Source of the DNA: Demequina gelatinilytica
GTDB lineage: Bacteria; Actinomycetota; Actinomycetes; Actinomycetales; Demequinaceae
Assembly (NCBI RefSeq): GCF_000971115.1
Contig: NZ_BBLV01000005.1
Span: 1 to 36,954, forward strand
Direction: 5' to 3'
Length of the DNA stretch: 36,954 nt
Below, in pieces: positions 23,825 through 31,203 of the stretch. Under the pieces are notes generated by a model. It saw only the letters and a list, made by a program, of their open reading frames with translations. It was not told the origin of the DNA and made no database searches. Position 1 is the first letter of the stretch; every line of letters begins with the position of its first letter. The position numbers and the translations under genes are program-made.

Positions 23825-25468
23825 CTACGCGTCGCCGGCAGGCGTGTCGGGCCGACCGCCGGCCCGCTCGACCATGAGGTCCGCGACCTCGTGGACTCCC
23901 ACGAGCACCCGGGTGGCACCCTGCTCCTCGAGGTAGGCCACATCGCGCTTGCCGTGACCGCGCGCCACGATGTCCGCCTCGGGCGCGAGCTCGCGCGCCG
24001 CCGCGACCACGGCGCCGGCGTTGAGCGGATCGGGCACCCCCACCAGCACCGCGCGCGCCGCCCCGATCCCCGCGGCGTGCAGCACCTTGGCGCGTACCGC
24101 GTTGCCGAGCACCGCCTCGTGCCCCTCCGCCCGGATGCGCTCGACGCGGGTCTCGTCGTCGTCGATCACCACGGTCGGGACGTCCGCGGCCCACAGGCGC
24201 CGCGCGGCCCGCCCGCCCACGCGTCCGTAGCCCACCACGATGACGTGGTCGGTCGCCGCGGTGGTGAACGGGGCATCGTCCTCCTCGACAGGGGTTCGGC
24301 GCCGCGCGATCGCGCGCGTGACCCAGGCGAAGAGGAGCGGGTTGACGATGATCGAGAGGATCGCTCCCGCGAGCACCAGGTCCTGAGCGTCCTGATGGAG
24401 GATCTCGAGGTCCGCGCCGAGCGTCACCAGGATGAAGGAGAACTCGCCGATCTGCGCGAGGGAGGCGGCGATCACGAGCGCCATGGACCGCGAGTACCGC
24501 ATGGCACGCACCAGCACGAACGCCACGACGAGCTTGCCTCCCACGATGATCGCGACGGTCGCGAGGAGCGCGAGCGGCTGGCGCAGCACGATGCCGGGGT
24601 CGACGAGCATGCCGACCGCGACGAAGAACAGCACCGCGAAGGCGTCGCGGAGGGGGAGGGAGTCCTCGGCGGCACGATGCGCGAGGTCGGACTCGCGCAG
24701 GATCATGCCGGCGAAGAACGCACCGAGGGCGAACGAGACCTCGAACAGCCAGGCCGCGCCCACCGCGACGCCCAGGCCGATGGCCAGCACGCCGAGGGTG
24801 AAGAGCTCGCGCGAGCCCGTGTCGGCGACGCGCGCCAGGCCCCAGGGGATGACCCGCCGGCCCACGAACCACATGAGCGCGACGAAGCCGCCGACGCGCA
24901 GCACCGTGAGCGCGAGCTCGCCCGCGAGCTCGCCGCCGGAGACGCCGCCTCCCGCGAGCACGGGGACCACCACGAGCGCGATGACCATCGCGAGGTCCTC
25001 GACGATGAGCCAGCCGACCGCGATGTGCCCGGCGCGCGTGTCGAGCATCTGACGCTCCTCGAGCGCGCGCAGCATCACCACGGTCGACGCGACCGACAGG
25101 GCGAGGCCGAACAGCATCGCGCTCGCCAGCCCCCAGCCCATCCAGAGCCCGAGCCCCGTGCCGAGCGCCGCGGCCGCCGTCATCTGGAGGATCGCCCCGG
25201 GCAGGGCGACCTTGCGCACCGCGAGCAGCTCCTTGAAGGAGAAGTGGAGGCCCACGCCGAACATCAGCAGGATCACGCCGATCTCGCTCAGCTGCACGGC
25301 GAGGTCGACGTCCCCGACATACCCCGGGGTGTACGGCCCGATCACGAGGCCCGCGGCGAGGTACCCGACGATCGGGGAGAGGCGCAGGCGCTGCGCGAGC
25401 AGCCCCAGGATGAAGGCGGCCACGAGGCCCACCGCGATCGTCGTGATGAGGGGGGCGTGGTGCAGCAT
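23825..25468 (-). CDS. CPA2-family cation/proton antiporter with RCK (TrkA-N) domain
   Basis: A 547-residue protein of the YbaL/RosB/KefB type. Residues 1-385 form about 12-13 membrane helices of the Na+/H+ exchanger fold, beginning ITTIAVGLVAAFILGLLAQRL, with SEIGVILLMFGVGLHFSF in the conserved region. Residues about 405-530 are a Rossmann RCK domain: HVIVVGYGRVGGRAARRL followed by VVIDDDETRVERIRAEGHEAVLGNA, where nucleotide binding gates transport. It likely exports K+ or Na+ in exchange for H+. ATG 25468 has TAGGTT exactly 6 bases upstream (leaderless). Confidence 0.9.
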   Translation of the reverse strand: MLHHAPLITTIAVGLVAAFILGLLAQRLRLSPIVGYLAAGLVIGPYTPGYVGDVDLAVQLSEIGVILLMFGVGLHFSFKELLAVRKVALPGAILQMTAAAALGTGLGLWMGWGLASAMLFGLALSVASTVVMLRALEERQMLDTRAGHIAVGWLIVEDLAMVIALVVVPVLAGGGVSGGELAGELALTVLRVGGFVALMWFVGRRVIPWGLARVADTGSRELFTLGVLAIGLGVAVGAAWLFEVSFALGAFFAGMILRESDLAHRAAEDSLPLRDAFAVLFFVAVGMLVDPGIVLRQPLALLATVAIIVGGKLVVAFVLVRAMRYSRSMALVIAASLAQIGEFSFILVTLGADLEILHQDAQDLVLAGAILSIIVNPLLFAWVTRAIARRRTPVEEDDAPFTTAATDHVIVVGYGRVGGRAARRLWAADVPTVVIDDDETRVERIRAEGHEAVLGNAVRAKVLHAAGIGAARAVLVGVPDPLNAGAVVAAARELAPEADIVARGHGKRDVAYLEEQGATRVLVGVHEVADLMVERAGGRPDTPAGDA

Positions 25469-25548
25469 GCCCTGAACCTATCCGACGCGGTTTGCCGGGA
25501 TGTGTCCGGATCGCGATGGGCGGAGCTCCCGGGAATGGATCGCGATGC

Positions 25549-25668
25549 TGTACTGTTCTGGGCACAAGGTCCTAGGACCGATTCGTCTTGCTCACCGGCC
25601 TCAAGTCCCTGGAAGCCGGCGAGATGGTCGACAGCGCACGAGGGTGCCTCCTCCGGGAGGCACCCTCG
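25549..25668 (+). ncRNA. Candidate structured RNA or attenuator
   Basis: TACTGT (25549-25554) could be a -10, with a start near 25561. The predicted transcript would contain the perfect palindrome GGTCCTAGGACC (25568-25579). A stem CTCACCGGC (25591-25599) with GCCGGCGAG (25615-25623) follows, and then a 13-bp terminator-like stem CGAGGGTGCCTCC (25639-25651) with GGAGGCACCCTCG (25656-25668) and a TCCG loop. No frame here looks protein-coding. It may be a free small RNA, or a leader that attenuates the holin-like gene at 25750; the latter has its own -10 box, which favours the former. I do not recognise a known riboswitch class. Confidence 0.45.
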
Positions 25669-25749
25669 ATCCGTATCCAGGGACGATGCCTGGGTCGAGG
25701 TCGCGGTTCCCCCTCGCGGGCCGCGCCCGGCGCGGGGTAGCGTCGGTCC

Positions 25750-26181
25750 ATGGAGAGATTCCTGCTCAAGGCCGCCGTCTTCCTGTCCTCGGCCGCCGCC
25801 GCGCTCGCCCTCACGTCGCTCATGCTCGGCTCCGACTTCGAGCTCAAGCTGAGCGGCCTCATCACCGCGACGGTGTTCTTCGCGCTCGCCCAGAGCCTGC
25901 TCTCGCCGCTGATCGAGCGTCAGATCCACAAGCGTGCGCGCGCGGTCGTGGGCGGCGTGGGCATCATCTCCACGTTCGTCGCGCTGCTCATCACAGCCAC
26001 CCTCACGTCCGGGCTCACCATCCACGGCTTCGGCACGTGGGCGGCCGCGACGCTGCTCGTGTGGCTCATCACCGCGATCGGCGTGTGGATCCTCCCCGGG
26101 GTGTTCTCGAGCGACCGCAAGGGGCGCGGCGACGGGGACACCAAGGTGATCGACGCCTCGGGCGACGTCAAGAAGGGCTGA
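25750..26181 (+). CDS. Four-TM membrane protein, PF04020-type (phage holin 4_2-like), copy 1
   Basis: A 143-residue protein with four hydrophobic helices, of the family named for phage holin superfamily IV but common as a chromosomal gene in Actinobacteria with unknown role. Conserved features are a LSPLIERQIHKRAR loop, GGVGIISTFVALLIT in TM3 and GIGTWAAATLLVWLITAIGVWILP-like TM4. The tail is charged (GDTKVIDASGDVKKG). The ATG has TAGCGT 6 bases upstream, so it is probably leaderless. It is followed by a paralogue in the same orientation. Confidence 0.85.
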   Translation: MERFLLKAAVFLSSAAAALALTSLMLGSDFELKLSGLITATVFFALAQSLLSPLIERQIHKRARAVVGGVGIISTFVALLITATLTSGLTIHGFGTWAAATLLVWLITAIGVWILPGVFSSDRKGRGDGDTKVIDASGDVKKG

Positions 26182-26265
26182 ACGCCCGCATCGTCCGCAG
26201 CGGACATATGCGCGTCATGCCTGATTGCCGTGCGAATCGGGCGAACCGGTAGTAGCGTCGGCCTC

Positions 26266-26655
26266 ATGGTGCGATTCCTGGTTCACACGCTGATCTTCCT
26301 CGGTTCCGCGGCCCTCGGCCTGTGGATCACGTCGCTGATCCTGAGCGACAACATGTCCCTCCCCCTGATGGCGCTGCTGGTCGCGACGGTGGTCTACGCG
26401 GTCGCCCAGTGGATCCTCTCTCCGCTGATCTTCAAGATGGCCACCAAGTACGCCAACGCGATCCTGGGCGGCGTGGGGCTGGTCTCCACCTTCGTGGCGC
26501 TGCTCATCGCGACGCTGGTGGTCGACGACTTCACCATCGACGGCATCGGGACCTGGATCGCCGCGACGGTGCTGGTGTGGCTCATCACCGCGCTCGCGAC
26601 CTGGATCCTGCCGATGTTCCTCCTCAAGGAGGCCGCGGAGAAGAAGAAGGGCTGA
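26266..26655 (+). CDS. Four-TM membrane protein, PF04020-type, copy 2
   Basis: A 129-residue paralogue of the preceding gene. It shares the LSPLI loop, GGVGL(V/I)STFVALLI in TM3 and GTWIAATVLVWLITALATWILP in TM4, and has a Lys-rich end (AAEKKKG). Tandem duplication is likely. The ATG at 26266 has TAGCGT 7 bases upstream. The two genes have near-identical promoters but separate transcripts; the 84-base gap holds one GCATCGTCC copy. Confidence 0.85.
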   Translation: MVRFLVHTLIFLGSAALGLWITSLILSDNMSLPLMALLVATVVYAVAQWILSPLIFKMATKYANAILGGVGLVSTFVALLIATLVVDDFTIDGIGTWIAATVLVWLITALATWILPMFLLKEAAEKKKG

Positions 26656-26664
26656 CCGTTCCTC

Positions 26665-26695
26665 GACGCGCCGCCGGGCCTCCCGGCGGCGCGTC
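26665..26695 (+). terminator. Terminator after the holin-like pair
   Basis: GACGCGCCGCCGGG (26665-26678) and CCCGGCGGCGCGTC (26682-26695) form a 14-bp perfect stem with a 3-base loop, 9 bases after the stop codon. Confidence 0.85.
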
Positions 26696-26731
26696 CGCGT
26701 CTCCGGCTAGCGCATCGTCCGTGCGCCGCGG

Positions 26732-26776
26732 AAGGGACCAACGTCCCTTGCGCCACATACCCTCGGGGGTATAGAT
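26732..26776 (+). promoter_or_regulatory. Promoter of the SQR-like gene with two operator-like dyads
   Basis: -35 TTGCGC (26748-26753), 16-base spacer and -10 TATAGA (26770-26775). ATACCC (26757-26762) and GGGTAT (26767-26772) form a perfect dyad that overlaps the -10. This matches the ATACCC-N4-GGGTAT style of CsoR/CstR-family operators, which respond to copper or persulfide. Just upstream, AAGGGAC (26732-26738) and GTCCCTT (26743-26749) form a second perfect dyad; its GGGAC-N4-GTCCC core equals that of the DosR/DevR box. A leader of about 60 bases with GAGGAAGG (26822-26829) precedes the ATG. Confidence 0.7.
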
Positions 26777-26838
26777 CTGGATGATGGGCCGTCAACGGCG
26801 ACGGCCCTCCCACAGATCAGCGAGGAAGGTGATCGGAC

Positions 26839-28296
26839 ATGGCGCGCGTGGTCGTGCTGGGCGCCGGCGTCTCGGGGCACACGGCGGCCCTGTACCTGCG
26901 CAAGCTCCTGCCGAAGGAGCACGAGGTGGTGGTGGTCAACCCCAAGCCCACCTACAACTGGATCCCCTCCAACATCTGGGTGGGCGTGGGCAAGATGTCC
27001 CACGAGGATGTGGTCTTCGAGCTGGGGCCCATCTACAGGAAGCAGGGCATCCGGTTCGTGCAGGGCAAGGCCGTCGCGCTGTGGCCCGAGGGCGACGCCG
27101 ACGATGCGCAGCCGGCGGTCGAGGTCGAGCTCACCAGCGCGGCCCATGACGGCGAGCGGAAGAGGCTCCGCTACGACTACGTGATCAACGCGACGGGGCC
27201 CAAGCTCAACTTCGGCGCGACGCCCGGGCTGGGGCCCGACGGCGGCCACACCCTGTCCGTGTGCACCCCCGACCACGCGACCGAGGCCGCGGCGCGGCTC
27301 GAGGAGCTCAAGGGGGCGTTGCGCGCGGGGCCCAAGACGGTGGTGATCGGCGTGGGCCACGGCACGTGCACGTGCGAGGGCGCCGCGTTCGAGTACACCT
27401 TCAACGTCGAGCACGAGCTGCGCGAGGCGGGCGTGCGCGACAACGCGGACATCGTCTACCTCACCAACGAGAACGAGCTCGGCGACTTCGGGGTGGGCGG
27501 CATGCAGTTCGATCAGAACGGCTACCGCACCACCTCCCAGCTGTGGACCGAGTCGCTGTTCCGCGAGCGCGGCGTGCGGGCGATCACCGGCGCGGCGGTC
27601 ACCTCGATCGATCCCGGCGTCATCCACTACGACCAGCTGGACGGCTCGCACAACGACCTCGCCTACGACTTCGCGATGCTGCTGCCGCCGTTCAAGGGCA
27701 ACGACTGGAAGGCGTTCGACCGCGCGGGCGCTGACATCACCTCGACCATCTTCGCGCCGTCGGGCTTCCTCAAGGTCGACGCGGACTACACGCCCAAGCC
27801 GTACGACGAGTGGTCGGCGCGCGACTGGCCGCGCACCTACCAGAACCCGATCTACCGCAACGTGTTCGCCGTGGGCATCGCGTTCGCGCCCCCGCACCAG
27901 ATCTCGGTGCCGCGCGCGACCCCCGACGGCGTCGCGGTCGCCCCATCGCCGCCGCGCACCGGCATGCCCTCGGGCACCATGGGCAAGGTGGTCGCGAAGT
28001 CGATCGCGGACATGATCCTCAAGGGCGCTCCCGTGCCCACCCACTCCGCGTCGATGTCCGAGATGGCGGCGGCGTGCGTCGCGTCCGCGGGGCACGGCCT
28101 GCGTACCGGCACGGCCGCGGCGATGACGATGAGCCCCGTGGTGCCCGACTGGGAGAGGTATCCGGAGACCGGGCGCGACCTCAAGGCGACCAAGGGCGAG
28201 ATCGGGCTCTCGGGCCACTGGGTGAAGCGCATGCTGCACACCCTGTTCATCTACAAGGCGAAGGCCCGCCCGGGCTGGACCTGGATCCCGGAGTGA
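26839..28296 (+). CDS. Sulfide:quinone oxidoreductase-like flavoprotein
   Basis: A 485-residue FAD-dependent oxidoreductase. The N-terminal dinucleotide-binding motif is VVLGAGVSGHTAAL, followed by a typical SQR/FCSD start (KPTYNWIPSNIWVGVGKMS). Redox-active Cys candidates are Cys177 and Cys179 in GHGTCTCEGAAFEY, and Cys413 in MAAACVASAG. A C-terminal amphipathic or hydrophobic tail (GHWVKRMLHTLFIYKAKARPGW) fits monotopic membrane attachment. It likely oxidises sulfide and passes electrons to quinone; NDH-2-like activity is the main alternative. The CsoR/CstR-type operator in its promoter supports a sulfur role. It is followed by a 47-codon gene in the same operon. Confidence 0.82.
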   Translation: MARVVVLGAGVSGHTAALYLRKLLPKEHEVVVVNPKPTYNWIPSNIWVGVGKMSHEDVVFELGPIYRKQGIRFVQGKAVALWPEGDADDAQPAVEVELTSAAHDGERKRLRYDYVINATGPKLNFGATPGLGPDGGHTLSVCTPDHATEAAARLEELKGALRAGPKTVVIGVGHGTCTCEGAAFEYTFNVEHELREAGVRDNADIVYLTNENELGDFGVGGMQFDQNGYRTTSQLWTESLFRERGVRAITGAAVTSIDPGVIHYDQLDGSHNDLAYDFAMLLPPFKGNDWKAFDRAGADITSTIFAPSGFLKVDADYTPKPYDEWSARDWPRTYQNPIYRNVFAVGIAFAPPHQISVPRATPDGVAVAPSPPRTGMPSGTMGKVVAKSIADMILKGAPVPTHSASMSEMAAACVASAGHGLRTGTAAAMTMSPVVPDWERYPETGRDLKATKGEIGLSGHWVKRMLHTLFIYKAKARPGWTWIPE

Positions 28297-28309
28297 AGGG
28301 AGGCGTGTG

Positions 28310-28453
28310 ATGGATGGCACGGACGAGAGGATCGCGCACGCGCCGCTGCCCACCGGGGGCGAGCTGCGCAGGCGCCGCAACGTGGTCGCTCAGCTGGGGC
28401 GGTTCATCGGGACCTCGTGGACCATGTGGAGGCTGGCCCGCGCGCACCATTGA
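28310..28453 (+). CDS. 47-residue basic protein downstream of the SQR-like gene
   Basis: A short gene with an excellent ribosome site (AAGGGAGG at 28296-28303, 6 bases before ATG), starting 13 bases after the SQR-like stop. The product begins MDGTDERIAHAPLPTGGELR and has RRRRNVVAQLGRF, then GTSWTMWRLARAHH. That is an Arg-rich patch followed by an amphipathic aromatic helix, suggesting association with the membrane or with the SQR-like protein. I recall similar short LPxGxxLRRRRN proteins next to such oxidoreductases, but cannot check this. It is convergent with the hydrolase gene, with 12 bases between stops. Confidence 0.7.
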   Translation: MDGTDERIAHAPLPTGGELRRRRNVVAQLGRFIGTSWTMWRLARAHH

Positions 28454-28465
28454 CGTGCGCGCTGC

Positions 28466-30268
28466 CTACTGGCTCAGCTGCTCCAGGAGGGTGCGCTGCT
28501 CGGCGCGGCGCGCGTCGAGATACGCGCCCAGCCGCGCCGTGTCCGCGTCCGTCCAGCCGGCGGGCCGGGTGATGCCCACCCATGCCTGGAGGTTGGCGCT
28601 CGCGGTGTACATGTGGCCGTAGCCCTCGGGCACCGAGCCGGAGGCAGGCATGTCGAGCAGCGTCTGCCAGCCGGTGATGAGCGGGAACCAGCTCATCTTG
28701 GGGGACACGTCGGGCGCGCGTGCCTCGCCCTGCAGCCATTCGGGCTCGCGGTAGAACGTGGTGGGGGAGAAGAACACCACCGGGTCGGACCCGTGCTGCA
28801 GGTAGACCACGCGAGTCTCGCCCCACGCGGCGTCCGGCTGGTCGAGCGCATCGTCCTCGCCCGTGAAGCGGATGGTGCGTCCGTCGCCCACCACGGGCAG
28901 CCATGCGGGCGAGCCCTCGTCGCGCGAGCGCTCGAGCTGGTTGTGGAGCAGGTTGAGGAACGTGGGCCCCGTCATGAGCGCGCCGTCGATGGGCTCGTTG
29001 AGGATGTCCGGGCCGGTGAGGATCGACTCGACGCCGGCGGAGCCCAGCGAGAGCCCGTACAGGTAGAGCGCGGGCCGCGCCGAGTCCGGCAGGTCGGCCC
29101 AGTAGTCGTGGACCGCGTCGAACACCGCGAGCGAGGCGTCCGCGACGGCCTCCTGATCCGCGAGGAGCGACAGCCAGCTGGGCAGGTACGAGTACTGGAG
29201 CCCCGCGATGGCGGTGTCCCCGTGGTAGAGGAACTCGAGCGAGTCGGCGGCGTTGGAGTCGATGAAGCCCGTGCCCGTGGTGGTGGCGAGCACCAGCACC
29301 TCGCGATCGAACGCGCCGGTGCGCACCAGCTCCTCGAGCACCAGCTGCGCACGCTCCTCGAGCGTGGGCGCGGACTTGAGGCCTACGTACACGCGGATGG
29401 GCTCGAGGGAGGGCTGGTCGTCGTAGGCCTCGAGCTCCGCGGCCGTGGCGCCCGACGAGACGAAGCTGCGCCCCTGCCGGCCCAGCTGGTCCCACTCGAC
29501 CAGCGAGTCCGCGCCGCCCGAGCGCAGCGTCGAGGTCACCAGCGTGGTGCCGGCCTTGTCGTGGGTGTCGCGCACCGAGAACGCCTCGTTGGCCACCAGG
29601 AAGAGGCCGCGCACCAGCAGCCCGGAGACCAGCAGCCACAGCAGCACGAGCATGCCCGCGGTCGCGAGCGCGACCGCGAGCCGCGGTGGCAGGTAGCGCG
29701 CTGCCACGTCGTCGGCCCACCGGAACAGCGCTCGGAGGGCGCGCGCGAGGATCAGCAGCGCGGCGGCGACGGCGAGGCCCGTGCCGATGACGATGGGCCA
29801 GGCGGTGGGGTTGAGGTCGTCCATCCCGAAGGCCCGCCGCTGGCCGTTCTGCCATCCCACCCAGCGCCACACCGACAGCGAGAGGCTCACCCAGATGACG
29901 GCGAGCAGCGACCATGCGACGATGCGCCGCGCGCGTCCGTGCAGGTTGGGGACCTGCAGGTAGTTCCACACCGCGTGCGCTCCGGCGCCGGCCCCGTACC
30001 CGACCATGAACGACACGCCCGACGCGAGGCCCTGGACCACCGGGACGCGCGGCAGCAGGGACGGCTCGAGCGAGACCGAGATGAGGAAGGCTCCCACCAC
30101 CAGCCCGACGCCCGAGAACGAGGGCTCGAGCAGCCCGGGTGGGCGGCGGGACGATGCTGGAGCGGTCTCGCGGGTGCGCGCGCGTCCGCTGCGCGGGGGG
30201 CCATCGGGGTCCGCCGAGCGCGGCGAGCGATCGGTCGACTCTGTCACCGTCGCTGCGGTCTCGGTCAT
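28466..30268 (-). CDS. Membrane-anchored alpha/beta-hydrolase (Abhydrolase_9 type)
   Basis: A 600-residue protein. A disordered N-terminal tail (1-45) is followed by five to six membrane helices (about 50-230; SFSGVGLVVGAFLISVSLEPSLLP, TAGMLVLLWLLVSGLLVRGLFL). A large extracytoplasmic alpha/beta-hydrolase domain comes next, with nucleophile Ser407 in LYGLSLGSAG. A plausible acid lies in QHGSDPVVFF and the His in GYGHMYTASANLQAW. This matches the PF15420-PF10081 pair of actinobacterial proteins. The substrate is unknown; lipid or cell-wall ester hydrolysis is a guess. The ATG at 30268 was chosen with GGGGTGA upstream. Confidence 0.85.
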   Translation of the reverse strand: MTETAATVTESTDRSPRSADPDGPPRSGRARTRETAPASSRRPPGLLEPSFSGVGLVVGAFLISVSLEPSLLPRVPVVQGLASGVSFMVGYGAGAGAHAVWNYLQVPNLHGRARRIVAWSLLAVIWVSLSLSVWRWVGWQNGQRRAFGMDDLNPTAWPIVIGTGLAVAAALLILARALRALFRWADDVAARYLPPRLAVALATAGMLVLLWLLVSGLLVRGLFLVANEAFSVRDTHDKAGTTLVTSTLRSGGADSLVEWDQLGRQGRSFVSSGATAAELEAYDDQPSLEPIRVYVGLKSAPTLEERAQLVLEELVRTGAFDREVLVLATTTGTGFIDSNAADSLEFLYHGDTAIAGLQYSYLPSWLSLLADQEAVADASLAVFDAVHDYWADLPDSARPALYLYGLSLGSAGVESILTGPDILNEPIDGALMTGPTFLNLLHNQLERSRDEGSPAWLPVVGDGRTIRFTGEDDALDQPDAAWGETRVVYLQHGSDPVVFFSPTTFYREPEWLQGEARAPDVSPKMSWFPLITGWQTLLDMPASGSVPEGYGHMYTASANLQAWVGITRPAGWTDADTARLGAYLDARRAEQRTLLEQLSQ

Positions 30269-30404
30269 GGGCGTCACCCCCTGTCTCGAGGGTATCCCCC
30301 GTCGCTTCACGGCTCCTGCAGGTCGAGAGAGCGCGATCTCACCATGTGAACGTTGCCATTGATAACTATTGCGTAACGCCGGTCGTTCGGTGGCTCGCGC
30401 CCGC

Positions 30405-30492
30405 TAGCGTCGTCGAGTGCGGACACAATGGCGTGCCCGCACCTACTGTGACCCCGGCACGGCCCCGACGATGTGGCCGCGCCGGGGTTTTT
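30405..30492 (+). promoter_or_regulatory. Leader/attenuator upstream of hmuO
   Basis: TAGCGT (30405-30410) is followed 6 bases later by GTG (30417), the leaderless spacing seen elsewhere. A hairpin GTGCGG (30417-30422) with CCGCAC (30437-30442) comes next. A true intrinsic terminator follows: CCCCGGC (30452-30458) with GCCGGGG (30481-30487), inner CGGCC/GGCCG pairs, then five T (30488-30492). hmuO has its own -10 (TAGGTT 30541-30546) further on. The unit can be read as a 75-nt small RNA or as a translated leader that controls readthrough. Confidence 0.6.
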
Positions 30493-30737
30493 CGTCCCCC
30501 GGGTCCGCTGAATTTGGTGACACAGGGCTTGCGGAATTGGTAGGTTGCTCGCATGACCGATACCGACGTCCCCGCCGGCCTCGCAGCACGGCTGCGGGAG
30601 GCCACCGCGCCGCAGCACCGCGACACCGAGAACCGCTCCTTCATCACCCGGCTCATGGGTGGCGAGCTCGATCTCCACGCGTACGTCCGCTACCTCGCCC
30701 AGTACACCTACGTGTACCGCGCGCTCGAGGCGCGTGA
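30417..30737 (+). CDS. Possible leaderless leader ORF overlapping hmuO
   Basis: Starting from GTG 30417, the frame begins MRTQWRARTYCDPG and passes through the terminator hairpin and into hmuO in another frame, stopping at 30737. Only the first part, before the terminator, is likely to matter. It has Arg, Trp, Tyr and Cys codons but no long run of one amino acid. The reason to list it is the exact 6-base distance to a good -10 box. It may be non-coding. Confidence 0.3.
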   Translation: MRTQWRARTYCDPGTAPTMWPRRGFSSPGSAEFGDTGLAELVGCSHDRYRRPRRPRSTAAGGHRAAAPRHREPLLHHPAHGWRARSPRVRPLPRPVHLRVPRARGA

Positions 30738-31203
30738 GCCGCAGCCGGGTGACCCCGGATTCCTCGCCGACCAGGCGCTGCGCCGGGTGCCCTCCATGGA
30801 GGCGGACCTGGCTGAGCTCGGCGCGGGCGACTGGGAGGCGGTGCTGCCCGCGCTCCCCGCGACGCAGGCCTATGTGGACCATCTGCGCGCTCTCGACGCG
30901 ACCGACGTGCCGCGCTACGTGGCCCACCACTACACCCGTTACCTGGGAGATCTGTCCGGAGGTCAGGCGATCGCGGCGCTGGTCGCGCGTCACTACGGCG
31001 CGACCGAGGCGCAGCTGGGCTTCTACCGCTTCGAGGCGATCGACTCGCCCGTGCGCTACAAGCGCGCGTATCGCGAGCAGCTCGACGCGCTGGTCCTCGA
31101 CCCCCGGCAGGAGGCCGCGCTGATCGCTGAGGCGCAGGCGGCCTTCGACTTCAACGGCGCGATCTTCGACGCGCTGGGCGCGGACGTCCGCGCGGCCGCC
31201 TAG
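30553..31203 (+). CDS. hmuO: Haem oxygenase (biliverdin-forming)
   Basis: A 216-residue helical enzyme that cleaves haem to biliverdin, CO and Fe(II). Proximal haem ligand His22 lies in ATAPQHRDTENRSF, and the distal-helix signature YLGDLSGGQAIA has Gly132, Gly136 and Gly137. Length and motifs match bacterial HmuO. The ATG has TAGGTT 6 bases upstream, with GTGACA (30518-30523) 17 bases before that as -35. It is first in a four-gene operon with hmuT (1-base overlap). Confidence 0.95.
   Translation: MTDTDVPAGLAARLREATAPQHRDTENRSFITRLMGGELDLHAYVRYLAQYTYVYRALEAREPQPGDPGFLADQALRRVPSMEADLAELGAGDWEAVLPALPATQAYVDHLRALDATDVPRYVAHHYTRYLGDLSGGQAIAALVARHYGATEAQLGFYRFEAIDSPVRYKRAYREQLDALVLDPRQEAALIAEAQAAFDFNGAIFDALGADVRAAA

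Noticed and set aside
23739..25565. Minus-strand frame in another phase across the antiporter
   Set aside because: Arg/Gly/Ala-rich translation; the other phase gives a full antiporter with a leaderless promoter at its start.
30340..30376. AT-rich patch upstream of hmuO considered as a DtxR/IdeR or Fur box
   Set aside because: TTGATAACTATTGCGTAAC gives only partial, asymmetric matches to either consensus. Iron control is expected, but I cannot point to a site.
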